The translations under genes and the position numbers were made by a program. Shown here piece after piece: positions 1 through 13,202 of a stretch of 64,000 nucleotides of DNA. Source of the stretch: Atopsyche davidsoni (taxonomy: Eukaryota; Arthropoda; Insecta; Trichoptera; Hydrobiosidae); NCBI GenBank assembly GCA_022113835.1, contig JAILWY010000001.1, forward strand, positions 6,200,001 through 6,264,000. Direction: 5' to 3'. Position 1 is the first letter of the stretch, and every line of letters begins with the position of its first letter. The notes below the pieces were generated by a model, which saw only the letters and a program-made list of their open reading frames with translations, did no database searches and was not told where the DNA came from.

Positions 1-382
1 CATTTGAATGAAAAGTTTTTTTACACCTATATGAGTGAGAAATCTGAAGTTAATTTCTTACCTGCTACTATTTCGTACATAATAATCAAACCTATAATAG
101 ACGCCAAGTGGTACAGTAATTTCCTTGACACACGAAAATTGAATTAATGGAAAGTGTGGCAGAAATCTACGTCTCTGTCATCTGGTTGTCGGTTATAAAA
201 GAATAACAGAAATTTTTACCCTCCAAGATTTTCAATAAGAAATGAATTATTATTATTTTTTATTTACAAATATTTTTTGCACATAAAAAACACGTCTAAA
301 GAATTTAAGTAATTTGTGCTCTTATGTTAAAATCCAAAAAATCTACTTTAATATTTAGGTAATTTTTAAAAATATATAGATA

Positions 383-426
383 TTAATTTTAATGCTGTAA
401 AAATATTTTAACAGCATTAAAATTAA
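383..426. repeat. 16-bp perfect inverted repeat
   Basis: TTAATTTTAATGCTGT at 383-398 is followed after a 12-nt AT-rich spacer by its exact reverse complement at 411-426. It could be a small foldback remnant or cruciform-prone site. No direct repeats that would mark an insertion were seen. Confidence 0.7.
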
Positions 427-3162
427 ATAATTCATCAAAATTAAATTGCTATTTTTAGTTTACAAAAAAAAAACATACAGATTAAGTTGAATCAGATATT
501 TATAATTTTTAAACTTTTATTAAGTATAGGAAAAATAATATTTGACAACAGTAGTTTAATTAGCCAAGACTAAATCCCCGTTGAGTTACCCCTTACTAAA
601 AGCTTTTAAAAGCAACAATAAAAACTGTAGGTAAAGCACTAGAGCTTGTAGCGTCGGACGGTTAAAATGTATGCGAATTTCAAGTTTCACCGGAAACTTC
701 CAACGAAAGACTTATTCCATTGTTTGCGTGACGTTCCCGAATACACCGTTTTCTTGGTCGAGGTCACACGCTATCAGATCCGATACCAGGAATCACTGAT
801 AAAAATGTTTTGAATTTAGATTATACACAAAGCTATGCTAGATTACCCAGTAAAATAAATCAAGCAGTTCGCAATCACTGCATTATAATAAGGCTCAATG
901 TATGTAAATAAAAATGCTTCAATCCCATTATGACATAAAAATTTAACTTATTTGTACAACAAAGTAGTTTGATTCGTAGTCTATAAATAATTGCGTTAAA
1001 ACAACGCATTCAACACGTTGAAAACTTATGGTGTAATTTGTTAAGTATGCAATATAAAAAAACTTAAAAATTGAATTTGATGAAAAATGCGTGATACAAG
1101 CGGCGCTACATTTTCCTTATTTACTACACTCCGTTAAATACACAAAACATGCAACTCAATAAATCTACAAAAAAGGGGTTGTATTTAAAACGCAGCAGAT
1201 ATTTTGAAAAAACAACAAGCCCTGCATAATTACAGGCGTACAAGAGTCGAGCCATAACCCACGGCATTCTTTTTAAGTAGATTACTGTTTGTCCATTGTT
1301 CAACCCCTCCGTTCACATACGTTCGATGCACTTAAAGCGATAGCCGGCACTCGACTCAGACCCTGGCCATTATCTCCGCACAGGTAGAGGCTAGGTATAT
1401 TAATTAAAAAGCAATTAGCCGTTACCCCATAAATATGCAAACACTTGTATGTTTGGCACAGGAGCAGATAGTATACGCTCCAAAACAAAGGCTGCACTTT
1501 TTGCTGAGATGTAAAAGCCTTGAGTCTCGATAGAAAAATATATAATTTAGTGTTAAATAAAAAAAAAAACTACACATGTTGCATTTTCTTGTTTTACAGT
1601 CAATATGATACGTAGCTAAGCCCTTAGTTAAATGCAAACTCACAGCTTGCAAAATATGAAAACAGCCTTTTTTTAAGTACATACCAGTAGAGTTTCATGC
1701 ATAAGACGACACAAAAAAGTCTTTCTATAAACTAGGCGAACGTTTAAGTAAATTATATGGAAACAAACAAATAAAATAAAAGGAAATAATTCCAATTCTT
1801 TTAAGAAAAAATTATTAGACCAAACGTCATTCAATAATATATTTTTTTAACACTTTTAAGTTAAACTATTCATTATTTATCTGGTATAAAAGAAATATTT
1901 AAAAAAATTTGAAAAAAATATTATAAAATGTAAAGACATTTATCGTCAATAATCAGCTAAGTATTATTAATGTATAATCCATTACATTTTAGTATGTAAC
2001 ATTGTAAAAACTGTCGTTGTTGCTAAAAGCTTTGAAAATATTGAAATAAATTCTTTATTTTACGGAACAAGACTTAAAGTGCACTGCTGAGGTAGAATGT
2101 ACGGGAATGTGTGCGCAGCGGAGAGTTGAGTTATGTTCATACTAAGCTTTTTTTTGCTCCTATTAATTGTGTTTGGTGAATACAGGTCGTAGATTAGTGT
2201 AAACGTTTTACGTGTACGTGAAAGCTTCGGCTCTGCATTGTGTCTAATGGAGATCTATGATTTCTGAGCAAAAACCCCGGGGCTTTTTAACATAACACTT
2301 TTCTTTTCAAAAATATTCTTCGCTAAGCTTATCAAATAAAGGCAGCTCGTTTCGAAAATAAACTCTTAGAATACATTTACATATTTTAAGTGAGATTTTA
2401 AATATCTGTGAAATGAAAATAGAATCGATGGTGATATTAAAAAAAATCTGTTCTTTTGAAGTTGAATTATTTGCAAAAAGACTCCATGACCTGTAAATTC
2501 ATATCCACAATAGGTCAAATCAAAATCTTGAAAGCCTCCGGAAATTTCAATATTCACTGTGCATTGCTGAAATTAATACGCGAAAGTCCTGCCTAATGCT
2601 CAATGCTCCTTTTTAATAAGACGATTTTCATTATGAAAATGGCCGCCTTGGTTTTGCATGGGGTGACAATACTTCAAGTAGCGGAGAAATACATTATTTA
2701 AAAACGATACTGAATAAAATACATAAATGGTCATTTTATTACTATACTAATATTTTTTCACACCCCGGATAATAATAAGACCCAGCAAAAATAAAATTTG
2801 CACATTGAAAATAAAAATATAAAATCATAGAACTATTTGGTTACGATAATTATTTTTACACTGAGTGAAGATTATAAGATGAAAAATGTACATAAAAAAT
2901 ACACTAATTAATGCATAATGAAGCAAGTTTCAAATATTTATGGCGAGTCTACTTTAGCAGACATTTTCATACATAAATAACGTTTAGATATTATGTTTTA
3001 GGCTGTGAACAGAAGTTGAACTTTGGCTTATCAGGTACCGGTCTGTTTCCTCGAAACAATGAACACGAACAAGAGGACACCCCACCGAGGAGGCTTTGGG
3101 GCTTCCGTTAGGTGTTATTGCAGCGGCGCGGGATGTTGCCGGAAGTACTGAGCGCTACACTT

Positions 3163-3178
3163 GCCTGTAATTACAGGC
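3163..3178. promoter_or_regulatory. 16-bp perfect palindrome in a GC-rich patch
   Basis: GCCTGTAATTACAGGC is a perfect dyad around TAATTA, the core bound by many homeodomain dimers. It lies in a GC-rich patch at about 3010-3260. The sequence shows the dyad. A regulatory role is inference. Confidence 0.3.
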
Positions 3179-4515
3179 CTTTCAGGAATCTCGGCCCCTC
3201 TTACAAGTCGCGGGGCGCCACTGGAGCAAGGCTTTATTATCGTGTCAAGTGTCATTGCGGATTAGTCACGTGGATTTAATTATTTATAGTATGAAGAAAT
3301 TGCTTATTTACAATATTGGTTTTTAAATATATTTATGTTTTTAATAATATAAGAAAATCGCTTCTGAGCTGACAATAATATGTTCGGATTCATACTCTGA
3401 CAATTGAATAAAATACTAATTACCAAACATATTAATTAAATTTAGACGACGTCTTTATAAGAAGAAAGACTTTTCGCCAAGTAATTACCCTCACAAGTCT
3501 TTTGGTTTTATTTTCACATATAAAATAAAATTCTTCATGACAAATATCAATGCTGAATTCTTAATCTTATTGCAAAATTTCAACTATAACTCAAAAAACA
3601 TATTAAGTATATGCATGAATTATTTATTTTTAATTTAATTGAATATTGAAAATTTACGAACTTCGTTTAATATTATATTATATACAATTGAAAACAATTT
3701 AAAATATTTGTGAAATTAATTGTTTAAAAAAAAAAAATTCAAATTATTTTTTATTTATTTAAGAATATTATAAATTAAAAATTGGTTTATGTTTTATCAA
3801 CTGCACAGGTTTATACAGTAATATATGCTGTTTATGAAAAAAAAAAGTTTAACCAGGGTATTATATTTATACAAACTACGAAAACGTTTAAAACATGCAC
3901 ACGAGTATGATACGTAATGTCTTAAACGTCACACAGTCGGTCGCGATAAATAAGATAGCTATTTTAAAAATATTTTCTGTAAAGTATGTCCGTCATACAA
4001 TCTGGGAACTTATAAATATGCAAAGTAAGTAAAAATCCGAGTACATGCCTTACACGCAGAGAATCCGATAAGAGGGCATAAATGGATGTAAGAAATGAAG
4101 AAAATACAAGGGTAGCATAGTAAAAGTTCCGCCTTTTAACGCTTTTGCGGTTTTCTTGGTAATAGAAAAAGTATTCCAAAGCAAGTCTTCGAATATGAAA
4201 CGTTGGAAATATAAAACTTGTAGAGTTTAATATTTTCACGGTAGTTTTATTAAATACATGTTCAACTCGAAATGTTATACTCTCAATACGACCATTTAAT
4301 AGGTTTATCCAATGTGTAGTTAATCGATACAAAAGTTTACTTTATATATGTCAATATTCTTAGACGTGCTAAGGAATGCGAAACAGTAACTTAACGTGGA
4401 ATCATATATGAAAGAATTACGGTCGGAGAATCTAGCACAATGATACTCTTGAAAACGTTACATTGCATTGAGTTGGTTCATGCATGTGTTTTCCCATGTA
4501 TATTCGATAAATATA

Positions 4516-4702
4516 AATATAATGATAAAAGTACCTTTGTCATGCTTAACTAAACAGTTTAGTTAAGCATCTGATGATGACCCAGTGTATTGGGTCGAAA
4601 CTAGTAATGCAAATAATTTTAATATGAAGACAAAATACAAAGGTACTTTTATTATTATAATAATAGATCTTCATGAATCAAATGTCTTGTCCCTCAACAA
4701 GA
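4516..4702 (+). mobile_element. Hammerhead-bearing short retroelement, copy A
   Basis: This 187-bp element is the first of three related copies (A, B and C at 13902 and 32841). Its core is a hammerhead-like motif at 4567-4610, followed by an AT-rich tail shared with copy B up to CTCAACAA. The sequence ATAAATATA occurs on both sides (4507-4515 and 4703-4711), a possible target duplication, though the AT-rich context weakens it. The 5' part (about 4519-4553) is an inverted shortened copy: reverse complement of the tail joined to the leader before the ribozyme, meeting the direct copy at GCTTAACTAAAC/AGTTTAGTTAAGC. No protein is encoded. The structure resembles non-autonomous Penelope-type elements. 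Confidence 0.6.
4567..4610 (+). ncRNA. Hammerhead ribozyme-like motif (family 1, copy A)
   Basis: Read 5' to 3': stem I strand GCAU; core CUGAUGA; one extra U; stem II GACCC, an 8-nt loop, GGGUC; GAA; stem III AC-UA-GU (two pairs); H17 = A; stem I strand AUGC. All conserved hammerhead core positions (C3 U4 G5 A6, G8 A9, G12 A13 A14, a 15.1-16.1 A-U pair) are present. Predicted cleavage is after A4606. A two-pair stem III is known from hammerheads of Penelope-like elements, which are thought to work as dimers. The unpaired U between A9 and stem II is unusual. Activity is untested. Confidence 0.6.
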
Positions 4703-4711
4703 ATAAATATA

Positions 4712-7700
4712 TTTGTAATATTTTTAAAATGTCAATCCTCCAGTTTAATTTTTATTCTTTTAACTTTTACAAGCTCTATTTATTCAAACAAAAAGCTATA
4801 AATTTGTGATGCTTTAAAAAATATACATATTATTTTTATAATAGTATACTCTATATTTAAATTGTTCGGTCACAGGTAAAAGTTTTTTTTAATCCATTAT
4901 AAGTGGTGAACTATAAATTTGAGGCTGAAATTTCAAAGAATAAAACAATATCAATAATGAAACATTACTTATTTTGGAGATACTAAAATACCAATGAATA
5001 AATTTAAAATCAAGATAATTTATTTAATCTTTAAAATGTCAAAACATTGTTTGGACACATGATAAGGCAATCTAAGAAAGACAGACCCTTAGACATTATT
5101 TAAACATTCCAATATAAATATTTATTTAGGCATCCAAAAAAGACAAACTTTTAGACATTATTTAGCGAAAAGGCAATTAATTATTACCAATGTGATATAA
5201 CAATATGTTTTGTAGCAATAGCACTAGAATATGAACAACCAGACTTTTATGTATACCTATAATTAAACCATACAATTTATTAATAAGATTTTGAATTTTA
5301 AAAAAATGTATATACACCTGCTCAGCTTTTATTTTTACTAAACATATACAAATTTCAGTTATAGACAATAAGCCTCCGTACTGAATAAAAAATCATATCA
5401 TGAAAATGACCCGTTTAGGAGCTGGAGATAAGAAAAGCACGTCTTTTAGATAGTATCTGGAAGAAAAGGTTGTCCTTCCTATTCTATGTGGAGTTTTATA
5501 GATCGTCTTGGAGTATTTTTTTCTTATACCATACCGAAAGTTGAAATAACAAAGAAATTATATTATCAACATTGAACATTTCAAATATACTCTTTGAAAA
5601 CTTAGACTTATTTATAGTTATTAAAAATATATATACATTTATTATTTTTTTGGGAAATCTGTCGTTTTTATTGTAATGACAGGCGAAAAAAAAAATAACA
5701 GTGTAACATTGTGAGTTTTAGACTATCTTGGGTATTTTTTATATATAATTACTGACTCTTGTTTTACTTTACGTGTTTTTCTTATAACCGAATATATATT
5801 TTATTAAATTAAAATTTTCTGCATTAATGGTTAGTATTTTATTAGAAAACGTCACCATAAAAAGAACGGCTGCGAAAATTAAGAAGTATATATTTTTATT
5901 TGGTTTCAATAACAACCCCTTTCAATCGATCGGTATTACGACAGTATTATCTATAATGAGGAACAAATTTATATAATAGATTCTAAGGCATAAACCTAAA
6001 AACCACCCTCTCGAGTCTTAGCGCAAGCCTCTCTCAGCTGGGTGCAAAATTTTAAAAAGTGAAAGAGCTAATAAGGGAGAGAAATTTATTCGTACAATTT
6101 CGCGGGCCGTGGCTTACCGCAAGAGAGGCGTCAACCTCTCCCCACCCGAGCGGGGTCTACTGCATTCTGCATTCCGACTTTTAACCTTTTAATTAAAGTG
6201 TCAAACATAAGTCAACCGGTAGCGTCGCGCCGTATAAATTGCCAACATATCGCGCTGGGGTATTTAATTTTTAAGAAGTTGCTCTAGATTTATGCCGTGC
6301 CCCCCCGACAGGGTTAGGATAGTGGGGGAGGCTGCGGTGCTGGGTTATATCTTGCATGTTGTTTCTTCGCTGTGGGCTTTATAAGACAGCGTGGATTTAT
6401 TAGATATTAAATTAGGAGTAAGGAAAATAAATATGCTCACAAACAATATTGAAAACCAGTGCATGATGATTATGTTGGTAAATTCACTGTGAAATATTTA
6501 AAAAAAATATTTAGGTTTTTAGGCTATAAACAAAACCACCAGTTACAAAATATATATTTTGGGCACAAATAATATTTTGAATCTATTTAATCGTAGTTAT
6601 TTTTTGATTAAACAAAATAAGACATTGATATATTTATTCTAGTTATACTATTGGTGTTTTTATTTCTGCAATAACAATTAGATTTGTCTTTATCTGTCTG
6701 TAATTATAAAGAAAATAAAGCTATTACATTGAAATAATCTAAACCAAACTCTAATAAAATGTAAATATATGTGTCTATAAATTACTTTTTTTTAGTTTAT
6801 ATTTTAAGTTTATATAAATATCATAATATTTTTTAAATTAAATCTAATTTCTAAAAATACACTTGTTATGCAATGTTGAATTGCTTACTTAAATTTTAAA
6901 ATGAGTTATGTGTTTAAATTAACAAAAAACAAGTGTCTTTAAAACCACACAAAGTTTTTTAAAACATTAAAATTTATTCGCCTTCATCTGTGTTATTATT
7001 TAAACTACAGACAATATATTTTAACAAAAAAATCAATATCAAACAAATGTGTTCGTATAATATACAAAGATTCCAGCACAATAGACACAGTTGCGAGCAA
7101 AAACTCCTAACTCGCTTCAAACAGCACACAAAGGTCCTGTATGTGAATAACGCAAGACACAGAAATATTTCTTAGCCAATTCATCTTTATACAAAGCCAG
7201 CAGATAACGCAGCGGGCACAATGAAAGAGATAGCTTCGCAGATACTCGGCGCCGCAGCCTCACAATGCCGCGCCGAGCCTGCGAGGGCGCCGCGCCCGTC
7301 AATTAGCGCTCTCAATCTAGTAACAACGATATAATTGACGGAGATATACCCGAACGTGCACGTGCGAGCGTCTGGCTACACAGGGATTAACGGTCGAATC
7401 AAACTTTACAGCTTGTACTGCGATTTCAGCTTTCCTGAATTCCGAGGCTGTGATTTTTCCACTGGCTGTGTGCACAGGGTGTACCAAAAGCTACAGTCTC
7501 CACGAGTAAAAATAATTTATTTTTTTAAGTATGAACAATGACTGATTGTGGTTAAAACTTGGACGACGAATCAAGGAGTTTGAAATGTAGCCATATATGA
7601 AGTTGATCGCGTCACAAAGGAGTCTTGCACAGAATGAGAACTTATAACGTCAGTAAAGAAGCGGAAGTTCTCATATTTTGAACACATTTTTTGTTACCTG

Positions 7701-8345
7701 ATTTTCCAATAAAAAATCGATGTAAAAAAAGGGCATCGGAAGTTTACGTGCATGCGGATTTTGGGCCAGTGATTGGAGGTCGGAAGTATTGCCGAATTAG
7801 TGGATAGAAATGTGTTCGATGAAATGGTCACCAACCTTCTATGAGGAGGGCATAAGAAGAAGAATAAGGCTGATTTGGTGTGAAATATTAATATTTTTTT
7901 TTTTGTCTAGTAAAAATTATCCGTATATCTGATAGGCTATCTGGAAAATGTAAATAAAATTAAAAAGTTCGGTGTTCAAATCATCTATAGAAACTGTCTT
8001 AAAGTTGTAAAATAATTCATGAAAAGACAGCTCGTATTTAAAAAATATTTTTTATGAATATTATAATTCTTTGTACATCACTAATATACGTGTAAAACCT
8101 TACAGCGAATGTTCGATTTAAAAGATCTCAATAAAACGCGCTCTTTGATTTTATTGCAATCGAAGATACGAAGAAACAAGCGCTCCAATACAAAGAGCAC
8201 TAAGCCGGCGTGTTTGTCGTAGCTGCTGCAGTACCGAGTCCATACATTACAGTCGAAGACAATAAGACGCTGTAACGAGCGGGAAGAGCTATAATGCCTG
8301 CAATTCAATTGGTGGCCATACATTATCTCTCATTGCAAGTTACAG
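4712..8345. other. Noncoding stretch with GC-rich patches
   Basis: No gene is supported. GC-richer patches occur at about 6000-6340 (with a minus-strand GTAAGC donor-like site near 6111), 7200-7300 and 7340-7480. The short frames at 4585-4809 and 7117-7541 are chance frames, the first being the tail of hammerhead element A. Confidence 0.55.
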
Positions 8346-8410
8346 CTCGGCCGTAGCTGCAGGCAGCCACCGGCTCGCTGCGGCATGTGCAGGGCTGCTG
8401 ATGCCTGGAG
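8346..8410 (+). CDS. Candidate internal exon (weak)
   Basis: The segment follows TTGCAAGTTACAG and ends at GGAG|GTACGT. It is open in two frames. One reads a cysteine-rich peptide containing CRQPPARCGMC, the other an alanine-rich one. It lies in a GC-rich patch (8200-8470), where stops are rare by composition, so two open frames are a warning. I recognise no family. Confidence 0.15.
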
Positions 8411-11400
8411 GTACGTCCAGGCAGCTTGCCGTGGAAGACCGCATACGTAGCTATATGCTGAGCTATTAGCTTGCGTTAGTTAATAGCTATTTACTGCAAG
8501 TTAATGGGCATGTACAGTTTAATGCTTTAAATATTTATTATCTGAACTAATATACTATTATTATTTAATGTGTTATTTATACGAGAATTTATTATTTGTA
8601 AAGGAACTTGTATCGCGTGCAGGCGTCGAAGAAATGCTTATCGGTGCTATCTTAGTTTATTGGCAAAGTCAACAACTTAAAATTAACACTAATAATAGAA
8701 CTAAATTTAGTTTTACTTAGATTTAAATGAATTAATTGAATATTAAGGGTAGTTTATGTAAAATTTGCGGATGTTTATTTTAAGTATAATCATAAATTGC
8801 ATTTTGTGTAATATGAACAGACAAACTTTTGATTTATTTATTTTTATAATTGCATACACTTTTTTATAATTTAAAATAATTCGAAAAATAATTTTGAGTT
8901 TCTTACATGTACATTTTGTCTATCGCATAGTTAGTATAAAATATGAATGCATTGAAAATAGCGAATTTATGAATATATATCATCAGCAAAGATTATATTA
9001 AGTTAAAAAAATTAAATTAAGTATCAGTGAAATATCAGCGGCTTTGATCTGTAATTCATTTACATAATGTTACCTTAAGTAGGATGCTTTATCGAATTTC
9101 TCCTTTAATCACCATTTTTCATGCTATAATATTGTATTAAAATAACAGCCTTATACATACATAAAATTTCAATAAAACGAATGGAAAACATACTAATTTA
9201 GGGTTAAATCCGAATCTTGGGAGCTATTTTTTTGATTTAATCGTGCAACCTCGGCCATGTCTTCGTCCGTTAAGACGGCACGCGATAGCTGAAGTAAAGC
9301 TCGGATGCACCGGACATGGCTGGGAATATATACGTTAGCTCTAGCAAGTTAGCGTTACGGACTTGTATATTTTGGTTAACACTGCTACGGTAGTTGCGCG
9401 CCTGGAAGACTACACGAGAAGATGGTAGAGAAGGCTACATGGTCCCCGAGGACGGACCTTATAGTCGGTACTGATGTAGAACCACTGCAGAGTTGCATTG
9501 ACCTCTGCACAGATTAGTCTTGCCTTGTGAGTGTTACCATATATGCGCGAGCAAACCGCTCTCTGAAGGGTACGTATGTTTAGATTGCAGTACCTAGATT
9601 AATTACACATTTTTTTAAATTTCTAAAACAAAATAACCCAACAGACTATGTACATATTAGTTTAAAATAATAAATAATTTTGCAGCAAAGAACTGCTTTT
9701 AATTTAATGTAGATAGCTTTACTTTATTATATTATAGAAAAGTATTTGTCCATATATTGTACTGTGGTTTTCAGTTGATTACTTGCTAGCAGCTCGTGCT
9801 ATCTACTCTCAATCAAACTGAAAAATGATTGAGAATGATAGCACTTTTCTCAACTGTCAGCATCTTTTTTTATTTTGAATTTTTTCATATATTTTACCAA
9901 ATGATATCTCAATAAAAAACAATTCTATTCATCATTTCACTATTGTTTTCGCAGATGGTGTACAAATGTTTTTTTTTACATAGCAGATTATCTATTTGTA
10001 TATAAGTTATTTAAAAAAAAAGATTTTCTTTAGATAATTCATTCAGACTTAGGTTGTATATTTTACGTGGTTCGTTCAATTGATTTGATTTTTTTTAAAT
10101 TCTACCTATAAATTAAATTTAAATTGACTAAATTGTTAATTATTAATGAACAAGTGAAACTATCGGTACTAGGGAGCTTACTTGCACACTGTGGTAACAA
10201 AGTGCTCACAATATGTCAGAGGCGTTATCACGCTCAGGCGCCGGTCTTTGGGGACATTCCTTACCAGAACACTTTGACACATCATTGTCAGTTAGATGCG
10301 CAGCCCCTGCTGAGCTCAGCCGCTGGGGACGACGCTACATGAATCAGGCAGCGCATCAGCTTAAGTTACAACATTTCAAAAACACTAAACTCAATTATTT
10401 TTATTATAAAAAATTGAATACTACCTTTAAAAATAACATAACAGGTCTTTGTCTTCTATCCCAAGATAAATATGTATTTAATGATATGGTCACCAACATT
10501 ATCGGAGGAGCGGCACTCGAAGAGAAAGGATAATCTTTGTCATTCTTATAGTGTACATATCAATGCTTAAATTATTCTTTTTATTTAAATTTGATCAGAA
10601 GTTTTTAAAAATAACAAAATTAAAATATACATATACTTGCTAGTGATTGATGTAGTTTATAAAAGTTATGATAATCGTGATGGATTCATTTATGCTTTAA
10701 TGTACTATCTCGATTGTATATTTTAAATAAATATGGTGAGTAATAATATGTTCGTAAAAAAAATCTCTTTTTTTTTTATTCTGTTGGTATTTATATAGTA
10801 TAATACTTTGAGATAGTCAAATACATTTCTTACTTAATAAAATTTAAAAATATATAAATATTCCGTGATGAAGTATTTTTTCATAAAATTTTAAAATTAT
10901 ATACCTAGATCATAATTTTAAAATACAAACCAAACCACCCTTTAAATGAAAGGCTCTCTAGCTTCACGTAACTTTGCACAAAATAGATTCTTATTAACTG
11001 ATTCCCCATAAATTTCAACCAACTCCCCTGGAACAAACTGGATTAGTATCCAGTCGTTTCAATTAAATTGCTTGCATGGTTAAGCAGTATGAAGAACTAA
11101 ATTATTCATCCACAATGACAAGAACGCACATTAATTACATTCACTGAATGGCTCCATATTTATGCAGACTTTTTACGGAATGTTAACAATTGACTTTTAA
11201 TAACAATATGTATGTCGAATTTTGTGAGGCTTATCATATAATTAATTCCATGTTTATTTTTCATGCTGTGAAAATATTATAATTACTATAAAATTCATCA
11301 TTAGCAAGAATTTGTTGTTTATATTGCTTTTAATAATTTATAAATAATTAAATTTGATTAAAATAAAGCATCAATGTGATTATAAGTAATTTAAATGTTT

Positions 11401-13146
11401 GTGCAGAAAAATTTTTTAGTTACTATTTTATTTTTATTAACATTAAAAGTATAAAAATTCAAATCATTAAACGTTAAGGAATTTTTTTTAAACTATAAGA
11501 GTAGAATGTTTAAAAGCACAGGTAATCTGTAAGAGTACTGCAGATTAAATGATAAATAAGCAGAGGAAGGATATAATAAAATATGTATGATCAATTGTTT
11601 TTAAATATTTATTTATATATAAATATATAGAATTTAATATTACGGCATAATAAAATAGAACTTAATAGTTATTTTAAAATAAAATGGATAACTGTAAAAT
11701 TATAAAATCTGCTATTTTTAATACAAGTATTGCAAATTTTTTTAATGCTTTTAAAATTATGCGTAACATTCAGAAATTGGTATAATTTTTTCAAAATAAA
11801 ATCATATGTTGCATAAATATATATTTTTTAAGAATATTATTTTTCCAAGCTTTGTGTCTAAAAATATATCACTAAACAATGATAATTAAACGTATAAAGA
11901 ATACGCAGTGATTGTGTAAACATTGAAATATGGATATAATCCTTAATTAATTAATTTTTATAATGCGATGATATTTCATACTTTGCTCTATTGTATTAGC
12001 AAAAATATATGTGCCACTAGGTACATATTTTGTGTCAATTCTAAGAAGCTTGTTCACATTCGGTAAAACACTAAGGCTCTAACTAGGCGTATAATCAAAA
12101 TCATGACCGAGGGGGTGGGAGGGTGAACAAACCGAGTAGCTCCCCTCAAGCCTGTATAATTTGATTATTTGTTTTTCAGGTGGAATGCTTTTCAATTTGA
12201 TACGATAAGAAACAAAGATTGACTGGTTTGGGTGCTTTAATATATGGGTCCATTGTAAGGATCGTTATCTTCGAAAAGTCTGGCGTGAATAGAGAAGGGC
12301 CTCTCGGATTGTTCCATTGAATACGGTTAATTTCAGAGTTTTAATTTTAAAAAAATATCAAATTCTAACGAGAGAAAGGATTGTCTAAAATTTTATTAAA
12401 ATAACGTTTGGCTAAAGTAATGATATGTTTTATATACCAGCTCCACAATATGTATACATCAATTTGATTTCAAGTTTTTTTTGTATTTTTCCTACATTGT
12501 TTTTATGTAGCATATTTTCTTGCGTTTTATACGTTGGCATAAATATGAATTGCTTTAACCCTTACACAATGTTGCATATACTGCCCTATGACACAAATAA
12601 TAGCTTCAAGATAACGATGCTTTTATTTGTATTTTATTCGATGTTTAAAAATGTTTCCTCTAATACGCATGTAAACAATCGTAGTTAAATCTATTAATTA
12701 ATCAAGATGAAAAATCAACTCAAGGTTTCAAAATATTACCTGCTGGATCATTTTTTTGAGTCGATCACCACGCTACTAAATATTAGTTTTATTGATATTG
12801 TAATAATTTGATACAGAACTTGTTATACACTAATTACATTTTGCGGAGCAAACGCAGCTCAGATAAGTAGTACATTCATTATATGTAGAATTCATGTAAA
12901 AATATTTGAAAAAAAAAGTAATTTGTTTTTCAAGACCATTTTACGCTTAAATTTTAACTCATAACTCTTAGATAACCAGGCACTTACGATAAGTAAAAAT
13001 CTGAAAATTATGCAAAAACTAGTTTAAAGTGCGTCTTTAACGGAGTATAAATATTGTCACTTGCAAGTAAGGCTTTTAGGGAGGCGTTTAACATAGCTCT
13101 GTGGTCTAAGGCCGCCGTTAAATCGCCCCGTAATAACTCTACTTAC
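8411..13146. other. Noncoding stretch
   Basis: No gene is supported. GC-richer patches are at 9240-9560 and 10190-10350. In the latter, overlapping plus frames of 72 and 106 codons coexist with a minus-strand donor-like CTG|GTAAGG near 10264, which suggests composition rather than coding. The T-rich 87-codon plus frame at 12425-12688 gives a hydrophobic peptide only because TTT/TTA codons dominate. Confidence 0.5.
9772..9856 (+). ncRNA. Pre-miRNA-like hairpin
   Basis: The 85-nt segment folds as CAGTTGA/TCAACTG at the base, then GTGCTATC/GATAGCAC (8 bp) and TCTCAATCA/TGATTGAGA (9 bp), separated by a 3x2 internal loop, with a 10-nt terminal loop. The upper stem of about 20 nt has microRNA precursor dimensions. 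A 17x5 asymmetric loop above the base is less typical. It matches no microRNA I recognise, and the opposite strand folds equally well. Confidence 0.3.
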
Positions 13147-13202
13147 GGCACCGTGTCGCCGGGGTAGCGTAAATAACGTAACGGGCGAACCATTAAGTGG
13201 AC
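13147..13202 (-). CDS. Candidate minus-strand exon ending at a GTAAGT donor (weak)
   Basis: On the minus strand a frame runs to GTGCC|GTAAGTAG, with a possible acceptor TTTCTACCTAAG at 13203. The 18 codons include RPLRYLRYPGDTV. The same frame is open further upstream, to about 58 codons. A second frame is also open, and the patch (13080-13340) is CpG-rich, so chance is a serious alternative. Product unknown. Confidence 0.17.

Larger units (their letters stand above)
1..4506. other. AT-rich noncoding stretch
   Basis: No gene is supported here. GC-richer patches lie at about 640-800, 1240-1400 and 3010-3260. A consensus minus-strand 5' splice site (CAG|GTAAGA) sits at 56-64, so a minus exon could end at 62, but I found no convincing acceptor above it. 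The 122-codon minus frame at 3964-4332 is in AT-rich sequence and is within chance expectation. Confidence 0.6.

Noticed and set aside
3964..4332. 122-codon minus ORF
   Set aside because: AT-rich, Phe/Leu/Ile-rich translation, no domain or splice context; length is within chance expectation for the window.
6100..6190. Minus exon ending at TTGCG|GTAAGC
   Set aside because: No credible acceptor, and the frame is short and compositionally driven.
12425..12688. Hydrophobic 87-codon plus ORF that looks membrane-like
   Set aside because: Hydrophobicity follows from T-rich composition; no chemoreceptor or channel motif is visible.
12741..12785. 33-nt minus microexon before CAGCAG|GTAATA
   Set aside because: Upstream sequence lacks a pyrimidine tract; too small to judge.
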